From SPCO01 sp964427285 (lineage in GTDB: Bacteria; Chloroflexota; Limnocylindria; Limnocylindrales; CSP1-4): DNA of 44,346 nucleotides. The stretch covers positions 1 through 44,346 of the forward strand of contig CAYRTS010000020.1 of assembly GCA_964427285.1 (NCBI GenBank), written 5' to 3'. This document shows positions 17,464 to 25,929 of this stretch, in pieces. Numbering within the stretch: the first letter of the stretch is position 1; every line of letters begins with the position of its first letter. Made by a program: the position numbers and the translations under genes. Under the pieces are notes generated by a model. That model was not told the DNA's origin. It did no database searches and saw only the letters and a program-made list of their open reading frames with translations.

Positions 17464-17566
17464 CCGGTGGGGCGCGGACGCACCCGCTACCATCCCTCAT
17501 GGGTGACGGGACTGTCAGGCGCGCCGGGCGATCCTCCGCGGCAGCACCATCTGGTGCCGGTCCGAT

Positions 17567-17641
17567 TGGTAGCGGAGGGCGGATTTGAACCACCGACCAA
17601 GGGCTTATGAGTCCCCTGCTCTACCACTGAGCTACTCCGCC
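17567..17641 (-). tRNA. tRNA with CAU anticodon (tRNA-Met or tRNA-Ile2)
   Basis: On the minus strand a full cloverleaf can be folded. It has a 7-bp acceptor stem (GGCGGAG/CTCCGCT, with a G1-U72 wobble), U8-A9, a 4-bp D stem with an AGTGGTA loop, anticodon loop CTCATAA, and a T stem with loop TTCAAAT. Discriminator A and an encoded CCA end it. The anticodon stem has an A31-G39 mismatch next to the loop. It lacks the initiator hallmark (mismatched 1-72 pair with three G-C pairs at 29-31/39-41), so it is either elongator Met or the lysidine-modified Ile2 type. Confidence 0.93.
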
Positions 17642-17651
17642 ACGTCGGCCA

Positions 17652-17680
17652 AGGATACCGAGCGTTGTCGGGAGGGGCAA
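17652..17680 (-). promoter_or_regulatory. Promoter of the tRNA gene
   Basis: TTGCCC (17675-17680), a 17-nt spacer, TATCCT (17652-17657), then 10 nt to the mature tRNA 5' end. Spacing is ideal for the housekeeping sigma factor. Confidence 0.65.
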
Positions 17681-17816
17681 ACGCCCCCGCCTGGAGTCGA
17701 AAGCAACGCGATGACGCCGCCGCGGGAGGTCTGCCCGAACGACTCTTGAGTGCTTGAATCGGTCGTGCCAGCATGCGCAGGCCGGACGCGTTCATCGGCG
17801 GCAGCACTGGAGCGTC

Positions 17817-20800
17817 ATGACCAGACATGCTCGGGCCGCCGGGCCCCGACCCTCCGCGGTCAACCGCCCAGGCCCGTCGCCACGCGCCAACACGCACCAG
17901 GGTGGGCCGTCCGGCGCGATGGGCGTTTCGGGGATGGAAGCACAGGACGGGTTCGCTGCCCACCTGGCAGAAGCGGGTGCCGAGGGTGCTGAACGTCACC
18001 ATCGGCCCGGCGGAATCGATCCGCAAGTCTTCGCCGGAGCTCTCATCGACCTGCAGCGGACGGTGGGCAATGGTGCCGTTGTGGGTCTCATGTCCGAACG
18101 GACCGCCCAGACGCGGACGACCGATGCCGGGCCCCCCGTGGCTGCCGCCATCCCGGCGGACAGCGCTCCGGCTGGCAGCGCGGTCCAGCGGGAGGCCGCC
18201 GATCCGTGGGGTGGCGGCACTGTGGCTGACCGCGAAGTTGACCCGATTGCACGCGCCCGCCAGCTGGTCACGGCGATCAAGATTGAGGGTCTTCCGACAC
18301 CGCGGTTTTCTGTCCCAAGGGAGGCGACCATCGCCGCACTCACGGGTCTGACGGCCGACGACGGCCGGGCCCTGGCTGCCGAGTTCGAGAGGCGGACCCG
18401 CTGGAATCTGCGTTGGCTCATCTCGGGCGAAATCGAGCTCGGCGATGGATGGAAGCCGGGTAACAACCTCGCTGCCCCGGTTCGCAAGGAACTGCTCAAT
18501 CTGCTTGAGGGCACCGTCGCGCCGGCTGCCTCGGCACCCACGGTGGAGGCCACCGGCACGATGCTCGCTGAGGCGTTCACCTCGGTCGCGTCCCTCGCCG
18601 GGAAGGGGGCTGAGGCCCGGCAGATCCGTGAGGCGGTCGCCGGCAGCGTGGGGGACAAGCTCATCGCCGACGCTGGCCGCCACGACCAGGCCGCCCTCGC
18701 GAAGGCCGGCGAGCACGAGGTGGCCACCCAGGCCGCGCAGTTCCGGGGCGCGCTCAAGAAGCGCGCGGTGGACGAGGCACTCGAGCTGCTCCGCCGACCC
18801 AAGGAAGCGCGGGACGCACTCGACGCCGCATACCGCACCCACTACGGCCAACCGCTGATCGTCGCCGTCACGACCCTGTTGTCCGGAAACGACATGATGC
18901 GCGCGATCGCGTTGCTCAACGGTGATGAGATTCTCGCCGATCGGCTGGCGCTGGAGGGCGAGGTCGCCAAGCGCGACAAGGCCGAGGCCGAGGCCGCGTT
19001 GCTCGAACGTTTCGCGCCTGGCAGCGCCACTGATCGGCGGCGTGAGGCGCGCGGGAAGGTTGAGGCACGCCTTGAGGGGATCGCGCGGACCGGCCACCTC
19101 GAAGAGGTCCTCGGGCCCGACGGCGTCGAAGGGGAGCTTGCGGCCAAAGCAGGCGCCGACAAGGACGCGGTGGCGGCGGCAATCATCGAGGGCAAGGGGC
19201 CCGAGCTGCTTGGTGCTCGCCTCGCCCGCATTGATGCTGAGGGTTCGATCAAGCCCGCCGACGTCGAGGACGCCCTGCGCCGGCTGACGGCGAAGGCCGA
19301 CTCGGCCGGAAGGCGTCTGATTCTGAGGAACCCACGGTTGGAGCCTCAGGCCGAATCTCTCGTCTCGGCCGTGCGCCAAGGCTACTTCGCACGGTTCGAA
19401 GCGGCATTCGACAACAGCAAGACCAGGCGGACATTCAAGCAGGTGATGGCCGGTCAGCCGGCGTCGTTCAATGACCTGATGAGTTCGGGCGGAATGGAGG
19501 GGGCCGACCTCGAGCGCAACCGCGCCCTCTTCGAGCAGCGCGGGAAAATGGACGAGTGGCAGGTCGTCTACTACGCGCTCAAGCGGGAGCCGAAAGATAT
19601 CGACCGGGTGCGTGAGATCCTGGACTCGAAGACGGAGGCCGGCGTCGTCGACCTTGCTCGTGCATACGCCATGCACCTCGCCGGACGTTCCCTCGAGCTG
19701 GACCTTCTTGGCACCCCGCTCGAGCAGCGCGCTCTGGAGACGCTCGATCTCGACGCCCGCGAGGGGAATGCCGAGAAGCGTGAACTGCTGCGCGGCGGCC
19801 AGTTCGAGGCAGATCCACGCGATGAGGAGTCGGTCAACCTGAAGAAGGAAGGCGACTGGCTCTTCACGCGGATTGCCGGTCTCGAGCGTCGGGTGATGGA
19901 GAACCGCGGCCTCTTCGCGGAGGCGCGCGACTGGGTCGGTAACATCGAACAGGAACTCGTGGCGCTCGAACGCGGTGAAGCAGCCACGGCGAAGGCGGCC
20001 TTCGATCGGGCATTCGCATCCACCCCCGCCGATCTCAATGCCGCCCGCACCCAGGTGAGCGAGTTGCGCCGGATCAACCGGCGCCTGAAGCACGCCGTCA
20101 AGGTCTACAAGGTCGCCACGAAAGAAGCGTTCGAGGCGTTCGTCGACTTCGCGGTGGAGATCGCGGCGACCATCGCGACGGCGGGCCAGGGCGGGATCAT
20201 CCTCCAGGCCATCCGGGCGACGGCCGCCAGGATCGGCACCAAGATGATCCTGAAGGGCGACGACTACTCGGCAGCCGAATTCCTGGCCGATCTTCAGGAT
20301 GGGCTCACCAGCGCGGGCAGCGCAAAGATCATGAAACACACCTATGCGCCGTTGGCAAAGGAACTGGCGGCCTGGGCGGGCAAGAAGGGGTGGTCGAACA
20401 CCCTGGCAGGCAAGGTGGCAGCGCAGATCGCGGCGCCCGCGGCTGAGGAGTTCGTGGAGAGCGGCATCTCGAACAAGCTCCAGGGAAAGGATTTCACCGA
20501 GGGCTGGACCCCGGAGGGCGCGATCAAGGGCGTCGCCAAGGGGCACGCCGTGAAAGCCGGCAAGGCTGCCTTGGACGCACGGAAGGGCATGCAATTGGGC
20601 CCGGCCGGGCGCGGAGATGCCGGCGAACAAGGTGTATCCGGCCCGGGGGCGACCCATGACCCGGTCACGGACATGGAGCTGGGCCCGGCAGGACGCGGTC
20701 CTGTACCCGCCACGGCCGGGGCGGTCAGCGGCAGCTCCGATACCGGGCCCACCCAGGAAGACATCAATGCCCACTTTGCGAACCTCGGCGAAGGCGACCT

Positions 20801-21941
20801 TGCCGCGGCCAACCCGCAAGGGGCAAATCTCTATTCGCCGGCAGCGGGGGCCGTGGCCGACGCCCGCTTCTCGAGGGCCGGCGGGTCCGAGCTAGATGTG
20901 CCCAACGTGACCGAGGTCTCCGTTCGCGACGGCCCGGCGCCCCTCCAGCCCGGTGACCCTGCCTCCCCGGCCCGCCCCGCGGACCTGCCCCCTGAGACCT
21001 GGCTGATGGACCCGGCGCGAGCGAACATCACCGACCCGACAGAGGCCGCCGAGGCTCAGTATCGGCCGAACCGAACCGGTTTCGACTACGACGTTCGGAA
21101 TGCCCAGATCGTGGCTGGGGCGGGCAAGGAAGGGGTGGTCACGCCGAGCGGCCCGACGTTCGGGGAGAACCGCGTCGTGGGCGGTGCGCGCGGGGCCGAG
21201 CTCGACCCGGCGACCGGCACCTGGCAGCCCGGTGCCGCAGCGTACGAGCGCCCGCACAACCCACTGGGCCAGGACGGCGGTTTTGTGCCGCGCACACCGG
21301 ACGAGTGGAATGCATGGGAGCAGACCCATGGCCCCCTCACCGACGAGCAGCGCTACGCCGTGTGGTTCTATGCCGATGACCTGTCGGGACACGTCAACCC
21401 CGCTCTAAGAGGGAGCCGCGCGGGTGAGTTCGTGACGGACCCAGTGGCTCTTGCCGCAGCCTCCAGTGACCTGGACCGAACGATGCAGCCGGTGCCGTTT
21501 GACGCCATCGTCCATCGAAAGGCATCGATCTATGACTTTGCCGACTTGGGCGTGAAGGATCCGTCCGAGCTGGTAGCGATGAAGGGGCAGAGCTACGCAC
21601 AGCAAGGCTATACGAGCACCGCCGTCAAGCCCGACATCTTCAGTGGCGACATTGACATCGTGATCGAGGTGCCGAAGGGAACCCGAGGGCGCTATCTCGG
21701 AGGTTCTCCCGGTGCCGAGGCGACCAATCCGCTGAAGCCGACGGCGGGCGCACCCCTGGCATCCATGCCCAGCGAGATGGAATTCCTCATCGAGCGGGGT
21801 ACATCGTTCACGATCCAGGACGCTCGCCAGGACACGGCCACCGGCCGTTGGACCGTCGAGGTCCGCGTCGCCGAGCAAGGGGTCAAACCGGCACCGCTGT
21901 CCAATCCCATCCCGTTGCCGGGGCTGCCTCCCCAGCCGTAG
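17817..21941 (+). CDS. Putative eCIS-type cargo toxin with C-terminal ADP-ribosyltransferase domain
   Basis: A 1374-residue protein starting at ATG 17817 (GGAG 4 nt upstream). It has no signal peptide. The disordered N-terminus holds LQRTVGNGAV (about 79-88), a motif repeatedly seen near the start of proteins linked to extracellular contractile injection systems, and a later AVQREA. Residues about 145-780 are mostly helical and charged. A hydrophobic stretch (VEIAATIATAGQGGIILQAI...IGTKMILKGDDYS) resembles pre-toxin regions of such cargo. A Gly/Pro linker contains M[QE]LGPAGRG twice. The C-terminal 210 residues fit an R-S-E ADP-ribosyltransferase: R1234 (IVHRKAS), T-S-T at 1266-1268 (GYTSTA), E1320-M-E1322 (EMEFLIERGTSF). 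The ExE form suggests arginine modification. No immunity or structural genes adjoin it. Confidence 0.75.
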   Translation: MTRHARAAGPRPSAVNRPGPSPRANTHQGGPSGAMGVSGMEAQDGFAAHLAEAGAEGAERHHRPGGIDPQVFAGALIDLQRTVGNGAVVGLMSERTAQTRTTDAGPPVAAAIPADSAPAGSAVQREAADPWGGGTVADREVDPIARARQLVTAIKIEGLPTPRFSVPREATIAALTGLTADDGRALAAEFERRTRWNLRWLISGEIELGDGWKPGNNLAAPVRKELLNLLEGTVAPAASAPTVEATGTMLAEAFTSVASLAGKGAEARQIREAVAGSVGDKLIADAGRHDQAALAKAGEHEVATQAAQFRGALKKRAVDEALELLRRPKEARDALDAAYRTHYGQPLIVAVTTLLSGNDMMRAIALLNGDEILADRLALEGEVAKRDKAEAEAALLERFAPGSATDRRREARGKVEARLEGIARTGHLEEVLGPDGVEGELAAKAGADKDAVAAAIIEGKGPELLGARLARIDAEGSIKPADVEDALRRLTAKADSAGRRLILRNPRLEPQAESLVSAVRQGYFARFEAAFDNSKTRRTFKQVMAGQPASFNDLMSSGGMEGADLERNRALFEQRGKMDEWQVVYYALKREPKDIDRVREILDSKTEAGVVDLARAYAMHLAGRSLELDLLGTPLEQRALETLDLDAREGNAEKRELLRGGQFEADPRDEESVNLKKEGDWLFTRIAGLERRVMENRGLFAEARDWVGNIEQELVALERGEAATAKAAFDRAFASTPADLNAARTQVSELRRINRRLKHAVKVYKVATKEAFEAFVDFAVEIAATIATAGQGGIILQAIRATAARIGTKMILKGDDYSAAEFLADLQDGLTSAGSAKIMKHTYAPLAKELAAWAGKKGWSNTLAGKVAAQIAAPAAEEFVESGISNKLQGKDFTEGWTPEGAIKGVAKGHAVKAGKAALDARKGMQLGPAGRGDAGEQGVSGPGATHDPVTDMELGPAGRGPVPATAGAVSGSSDTGPTQEDINAHFANLGEGDLAAANPQGANLYSPAAGAVADARFSRAGGSELDVPNVTEVSVRDGPAPLQPGDPASPARPADLPPETWLMDPARANITDPTEAAEAQYRPNRTGFDYDVRNAQIVAGAGKEGVVTPSGPTFGENRVVGGARGAELDPATGTWQPGAAAYERPHNPLGQDGGFVPRTPDEWNAWEQTHGPLTDEQRYAVWFYADDLSGHVNPALRGSRAGEFVTDPVALAAASSDLDRTMQPVPFDAIVHRKASIYDFADLGVKDPSELVAMKGQSYAQQGYTSTAVKPDIFSGDIDIVIEVPKGTRGRYLGGSPGAEATNPLKPTAGAPLASMPSEMEFLIERGTSFTIQDARQDTATGRWTVEVRVAEQGVKPAPLSNPIPLPGLPPQP

Positions 21942-21971
21942 CGGCCGCACAGGCCAAGGCTAATTCTAGTC

Positions 21972-22150
21972 GTCCGCCCGGGCGGACCGCGCCGCGCGGC
22001 CCGGTACTCCTGCGACGGCCGCCTCAATCACCAGTTGAGCGATCCACATGAACGTGCACGGCCCGGCGCCCAGCCTCCACCGTCGGCTCGCGACCGCGCT
22101 CATTCACCGCGCAGACTCAACTGCCAGTTGAGCTCGCCCGGGCGGACCAG
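21972..22150. repeat. Cluster of palindromic elements between the toxin gene and the carbonic anhydrase remnant
   Basis: A perfect 16-bp palindrome GTCCGCCCGGGCGGAC is at 21972-21987. A 17-bp near-palindrome CTCAATCACCAGTTGAG is at 22023-22039. A related perfect palindrome CTCAACTGCCAGTTGAG is at 22116-22132, followed by a second GCCCGGGCGGACC copy at about 22136-22148. The two element types therefore recur in mirrored order across about 180 bp. They may be terminators, operators or remnants of a small mobile repeat. Confidence 0.6.
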
Positions 22151-22575
22151 CCGATCCGGTCGACTGACCACTGCACGGCTGCTTCGAGGTCACCGAATGC
22201 GCCGAATTCGAGGTCCAGGGTCTGGCCGGTCGCCTCGGTCAATCGTCCTCGCAAAGCCGCCTCATCGGCGTCCAGCAGGGCCGTAGCCGGTGTGCCCGAT
22301 GACGACCACCTCATCGGTACCCAGGAGATGCTGGCTGATGGTCAGGCTGCGGATCGCGTCGTCGGTCGCCAGGCCGCCGGCGTTGCCGATAATGTGGGCG
22401 TCCCGGTTGGCAGGCCGAGCGTCTCCTTCACGTCGAGTCGGGCATCCATGCAGGCCAGGATCGCCAGACCGCTCAGGGGCGCCGCTGTCAGCGCCGACCG
22501 GTCGACCGATTCGGTAGAGCGCTCGTTCTCCGCGAGCAGGCGCGCGTATTCGCCCCGATCGGTCAGGCCCTGCAG
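22117..22575 (-). pseudogene. Decayed beta-carbonic anhydrase
   Basis: Reading the minus strand in three frames restores a beta-carbonic anhydrase. The pieces are AILACMDARLDV...LGL, then a shift near 22401-22405 into AHIIGNAGGLATDDAIRSL and VVVIGHTGYG. A second shift near 22278-22282 leads into LLDADEAALRGRL and FGAFGDLEAAVQWSVDRI. The HTxCG zinc ligand cysteine is tyrosine here (HTGYG), and the usual R of RNAGG is G. No normal start codon exists in the first frame, and the C-terminal VRGF...TG segment is missing at the 22116 palindrome. Two shifts, a lost zinc ligand and missing ends together argue for a true pseudogene rather than sequencing error. Confidence 0.82.
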
Positions 22576-22579
22576 TCGG

Positions 22580-24586
22580 TCAAGCGGACGGCTGCTGGTC
22601 GCCGCCGAAGCGCTCGATCAGTTCGCCGATCGTGAGCTGTCCGTAGCGCTGGTCAAGCTGCTCGCGCGAGATCCGCCACATGGTGCGCAGTGGGCGTGGG
22701 CCGGCCGACTCCAGTTCGGCGAGGCGGACGCGAGCGAACCGATCGATCCCGGGCACCGCACGCAGGTCCGCGGCCAGCCGCAGGGCGGCCTCGTCCAGGG
22801 TGGTCGCGGTCGTGATATCGGCACTGGCCGGCCGGCCACCTCGCGCCGGACGATCCGGACCGGCGGCGGTGTCGGCCAGACCCGACGGCGCGGTCGCCGC
22901 AGCGTGGACAACCCGATCCGCGTCTGCCAGCGCCGCGTTCACGGCCTTGGTTGACGCGCTCGCTGGCTGGGTCGAGGCCGGGGCTGGCCGAGTCCCACCG
23001 CCGGCTGCGGCGGACACGCTTCCCTGCCCGCTTGAACCGCCGGCGCTCGCCGCCGAACCGGGGCCCGCGGATGTCCCACCACCACCCGAGGTTCTGCCTG
23101 AGCCGCCCGAGGCGCCGCCTGAGCCGCCCTTCCGAGGTGGCGGTCCGCCTGGCTCACCCGTGCTCGACGCGGATCCGCCGCTGCGCATTGCGCTCTCAAT
23201 CAGTGCCGGGATATCGATCCCGGTCAGGCCCTTGACCGTGGCATTCGCCTCGGCGACGGTCCGCGTCACCGTCCTGACCACATCGGACGCTCCGTCGGTC
23301 GAGAGGACCGTCAGGTTGTCGATGTTCGCAAGCGGCTCGGACGCGGCCCGGACAATCTCCGGCAGCATGGACAGGACGGTCTGGATGATGGCCGCCTCAT
23401 TGAACTGATGGTATGCCTCGGCGCGCAGGGCAAGAGCCTTCGCCTCAGCTTCGCCCTTGCTAAAGGTGATCCCGGCTTCGGCGTTGCCCTCGAGCGTGGT
23501 GCGCTGCGCCTCGGCGGCGGCATTGACCTCGATCACACGGGCCTGCGCCTCGCCCTTGGTGATCGTGACCGCGGCCTCCGCGGAGCCCGCCAGCTTGACC
23601 CGCTCCGCATCCGCCTGGGCCTGCGCGATCTGGGCGCCCTTGTCACCCTCGGCACGGCGGACCTGGGCCTCCGCTTCGGCTTCCGCTGGTCGGATGATGG
23701 TGGTGAGCAGCTCCATCTGCTTGCGCGCAGCTTCCAGCTCGGCGAGCTCGGTCTGCTTGCGCATAACCTCCTGGGTCGCCTCCGCTTCAGCGAGTGGGCC
23801 CGATTGCGCGGCGCGCGCCTGCGCTGCGGCGGTCTGCGTCTCGGTCTCCGCCCGCCGGAGCGACACGTCGCGAGCCGCGTTGATCTTGATCTGCTCCGCC
23901 TCGGCTTCGCGAACCGAGGCTTCCTGATCGGCCGACGCCTTGGCCATCCGGGCGTCACGTTCACGCCGAGCGGTTTCCTGCTGCCCGATCAGCTCCATGT
24001 AGCCGGATTCGTCGCGGATCGCCTGGATCGTGAACGAATCGATCTGGAGTCCGGAGGTCGCAAGGTCACCTCGAGCCGCGTCCTGGACGGCCTGCTGGAA
24101 TTTCTGGCGATCGAGGTTCAGTTCCTCAACCGTCAGCGTCCCGACAATCGACCGAAGCGAACCTTCGAGGACGTTCTTGACGATCGAGTCGACCGCTTCT
24201 TCCTGCGACTCGAGGAAGCGTTCGGCGGCGTTGCGGATCGATTCGTCGTCCGCCCCGATCTTGAACGTGGCAACACCCTGGACGGCGACCTTGATGCCTT
24301 GCCTCGTCACGGCATCGGCGAGATTGACGTTGATCTGGCGGGCGGTCAGCTTCAGCTTGCCCACCTTGTGGACGAGCGGGAGCACGATCACGCCGCCGCC
24401 GCGCACGACCTTGAGGCTTCGCCGCCCATCGGGTCCCCGATCGCGCTGGCCGCTCACCACGAGTGCTTCATTGGCGCCGGCCACCTTGTAGCGGCTGCCG
24501 ACGTAGGACACGATCAGGACGGCAATGACGATGGCACCAAAGATGGGCAGCACCCCGCCGCCCACGAACTCGAAAATGTCAGGCAC
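22580..24586 (-). CDS. Flotillin-like SPFH protein with extended C-terminus
   Basis: A 668-residue scaffold protein of membrane microdomains. One N-terminal membrane helix (about 11-30) precedes the SPFH domain (about 30-200), then a long Ala/Glu coiled coil (200-400) rich in EAEA and KGEAQAR motifs, as in FloT/YuaG. A Gly/Ser/Pro-rich disordered linker (about 485-590) leads to a C-terminal segment of about 78 residues (DEAALRLAADLRAVPGIDRFARVRL...TIGELIERFGGD). That segment is not part of ordinary flotillins and I do not recognise it. The GTG start has GGGAGAG 7 nt upstream and overlaps the nfeD-like gene by 8 bp. Confidence 0.92.
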   Translation of the reverse strand: MPDIFEFVGGGVLPIFGAIVIAVLIVSYVGSRYKVAGANEALVVSGQRDRGPDGRRSLKVVRGGGVIVLPLVHKVGKLKLTARQINVNLADAVTRQGIKVAVQGVATFKIGADDESIRNAAERFLESQEEAVDSIVKNVLEGSLRSIVGTLTVEELNLDRQKFQQAVQDAARGDLATSGLQIDSFTIQAIRDESGYMELIGQQETARRERDARMAKASADQEASVREAEAEQIKINAARDVSLRRAETETQTAAAQARAAQSGPLAEAEATQEVMRKQTELAELEAARKQMELLTTIIRPAEAEAEAQVRRAEGDKGAQIAQAQADAERVKLAGSAEAAVTITKGEAQARVIEVNAAAEAQRTTLEGNAEAGITFSKGEAEAKALALRAEAYHQFNEAAIIQTVLSMLPEIVRAASEPLANIDNLTVLSTDGASDVVRTVTRTVAEANATVKGLTGIDIPALIESAMRSGGSASSTGEPGGPPPRKGGSGGASGGSGRTSGGGGTSAGPGSAASAGGSSGQGSVSAAAGGGTRPAPASTQPASASTKAVNAALADADRVVHAAATAPSGLADTAAGPDRPARGGRPASADITTATTLDEAALRLAADLRAVPGIDRFARVRLAELESAGPRPLRTMWRISREQLDQRYGQLTIGELIERFGGDQQPSA

Positions 24587-25112
24587 GTTCGCTCTCTCCC
24601 TGGCTGATCGGCTCGACGATTAGTCCGCCGCCGGCCACACCCGTCACCCGGACCGTGGACCCGGCCGCAATCTCGGCTGACGCCGTGGCACGGAACTCAT
24701 GCGTCTGCCCTTCCTTCTTGACCAGCACGCTGCCGAAGTGACCGGCCGGGATGCCGACCGCCACGAACGCTTCGTCACCGACCAGATCGCTAGTGGAGAA
24801 GGGCTCGGCGGCTTCCGCGCGGCGCAGAAAGCCAAATAGCAGGTAGGCGATCCCCATCCCGACTGCCCCGAACCCGCTCCCGGCCAGGGCCGCCTGCCCG
24901 CCGTGGACGTCGAGGACCTGGGTGGCGAACAACCCGCCAACACCGAACATCGAGACGAAGGAGAGGAGCAGTGGCATCAGCGAGATGCCACCGATCTCGA
25001 AGTGGATGACGGCCCCGATGATATCGTCGACGAGGACGGTGATCAGGAGGAGGCCGCCTCCAACCAGCGTACAGACCAGGAAGACCAGATCCTCGACCGG
25101 GATGTCGATCAT
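24579..25112 (-). CDS. Short NfeD-like membrane protein (YuaF type)
   Basis: The 177-residue protein has three membrane helices in the first 100 residues, then a small OB-fold domain (GDEAFVAVGIPAGHFGSVLV...GSTVRVTGVAGGGLIVEP). It lacks the ClpP-like protease domain. Short NfeD proteins pair with flotillins, and here the genes overlap by 8 bp, so they are surely co-expressed. No strong SD is seen before the ATG. A TATCCT box at 25164-25169 may serve as -10. Confidence 0.88.
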   Translation of the reverse strand: MIDIPVEDLVFLVCTLVGGGLLLITVLVDDIIGAVIHFEIGGISLMPLLLSFVSMFGVGGLFATQVLDVHGGQAALAGSGFGAVGMGIAYLLFGFLRRAEAAEPFSTSDLVGDEAFVAVGIPAGHFGSVLVKKEGQTHEFRATASAEIAAGSTVRVTGVAGGGLIVEPISQGESERA

Positions 25113-25236
25113 GGCTGGGTTCGCACCCTCGTGGCGGTGTTCCGGCTAGGTTCCGGGTCGACAAGGATAGCGGTCGCGGGCGTCTGTATGGCGACACGCC
25201 GAGGAGCGCGGACGCGGGCGCATTCCGGCCAGTCGT

Positions 25237-25785
25237 CTACTGACCTGGGCCGAAGAGCAGATTCAGCCAGGACTCGAGCGGCGTGACCACGGCTGGTGCC
25301 CCGATCCGCAGTGCCGCCGAGCCCGGCGCATCGGCGCGTAGCGCGGGCGCATCCGGGTGCAGGGTGAAGGCGATCTCGTTGTGGCCGCCGAGCCCATACG
25401 CTCGAGCCTGCTGGAGGATGAAGCGGCGCTGCTGGATTCGATCGAGTTCACGCTCGAGCCCGGCGATCTCCGCGTGGCGGGCCGCATTGTCCGCGATCAT
25501 TGCGTCGGCCCGCGCCGTAGCCGCGGCCGCGTCGCCGACCTGGCGCACAAACAACACCATGATCCAGGCGGCGATCAGCGCACCAAGCAGGATGGCCACT
25601 CGACGCTGGGTCAGTCCGGCAATCGGCAAGGCCGACAGATCCGGGCTCGCAAACCAGCGGCCGGCGTTCGTTGCAGGCGACCCGGAGCGCGCCGGGGGCG
25701 CGTCCTCGAGCCCCTCGCCCATGAGGTCGTCGGCGGAATCGTCGAACGGGTCCGTGCGCATGGTCGGTGGCAGCCGTCGAATCAT
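25237..25785 (-). CDS. FtsB/DivIC-like septum formation initiator
   Basis: A bitopic divisome protein of 182 residues from ATG 25785. An acidic, Pro-rich cytoplasmic N-terminus precedes one membrane helix (about 63-83, RRVAILLGALIAAWIMVLFV). An extracytoplasmic coiled coil (about 84-122) is followed by the family motif QQARAYGLGGHNEIAF, comparable to the ARExLGxxxPGE motif of FtsB/DivIC. The frame extends to 25875, but a perfect promoter overlaps that part and places transcription start at the ATG. It is divergent from mrfA. Confidence 0.82.
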   Translation of the reverse strand: MIRRLPPTMRTDPFDDSADDLMGEGLEDAPPARSGSPATNAGRWFASPDLSALPIAGLTQRRVAILLGALIAAWIMVLFVRQVGDAAAATARADAMIADNAARHAEIAGLERELDRIQQRRFILQQARAYGLGGHNEIAFTLHPDAPALRADAPGSAALRIGAPAVVTPLESWLNLLFGPGQ

Positions 25786-25792
25786 TCCGCGG

Positions 25793-25821
25793 AGCGTAGC
25801 TACCCCTTCGTGACGTGTCAA
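25793..25821 (-). promoter_or_regulatory. Strong promoter with leaderless start for the FtsB-like gene
   Basis: Consensus TTGACA (25816-25821), a 17-nt spacer, TACGCT (25793-25798), then exactly 7 nt to the ATG at 25785. Transcription should begin at or next to the start codon, and no SD exists. Confidence 0.8.
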
Positions 25822-25929
25822 CTCGCCATCACTCGCCCAGCTCGTGACAACCAAGCTGTCACACGGCCCACCCAATGTCTTGCTAGACTCCCGTGGTTTC
25901 GTACATCTGTTCTATTGCTGAGGCCAGCC

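Noticed and set aside
17567..17816. tRNA-linked integration of the toxin gene
   Set aside because: The tRNA 3' end points toward ftsH, away from the toxin. No duplicated tRNA 3' fragment, integrase or attachment repeat was found near 21.9-22.6 kb.
17487..20819. A 1110-codon open frame on the minus strand, antisense to the toxin gene and crossing the tRNA
   Set aside because: It runs through the tRNA, has no recognisable domain, and mirrors the codon bias of the plus-strand gene. Long antisense frames are expected at this GC content.
22117..22314. A short intact 65-residue gene on the minus strand
   Set aside because: Its sequence is the C-terminal third of the frameshifted carbonic anhydrase, so it is part of the pseudogene.
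25357..25929. Upstream extension of the MrfA frame
   Set aside because: It lies antisense to the FtsB-like gene and its promoter. Family similarity begins at ATG 25930.
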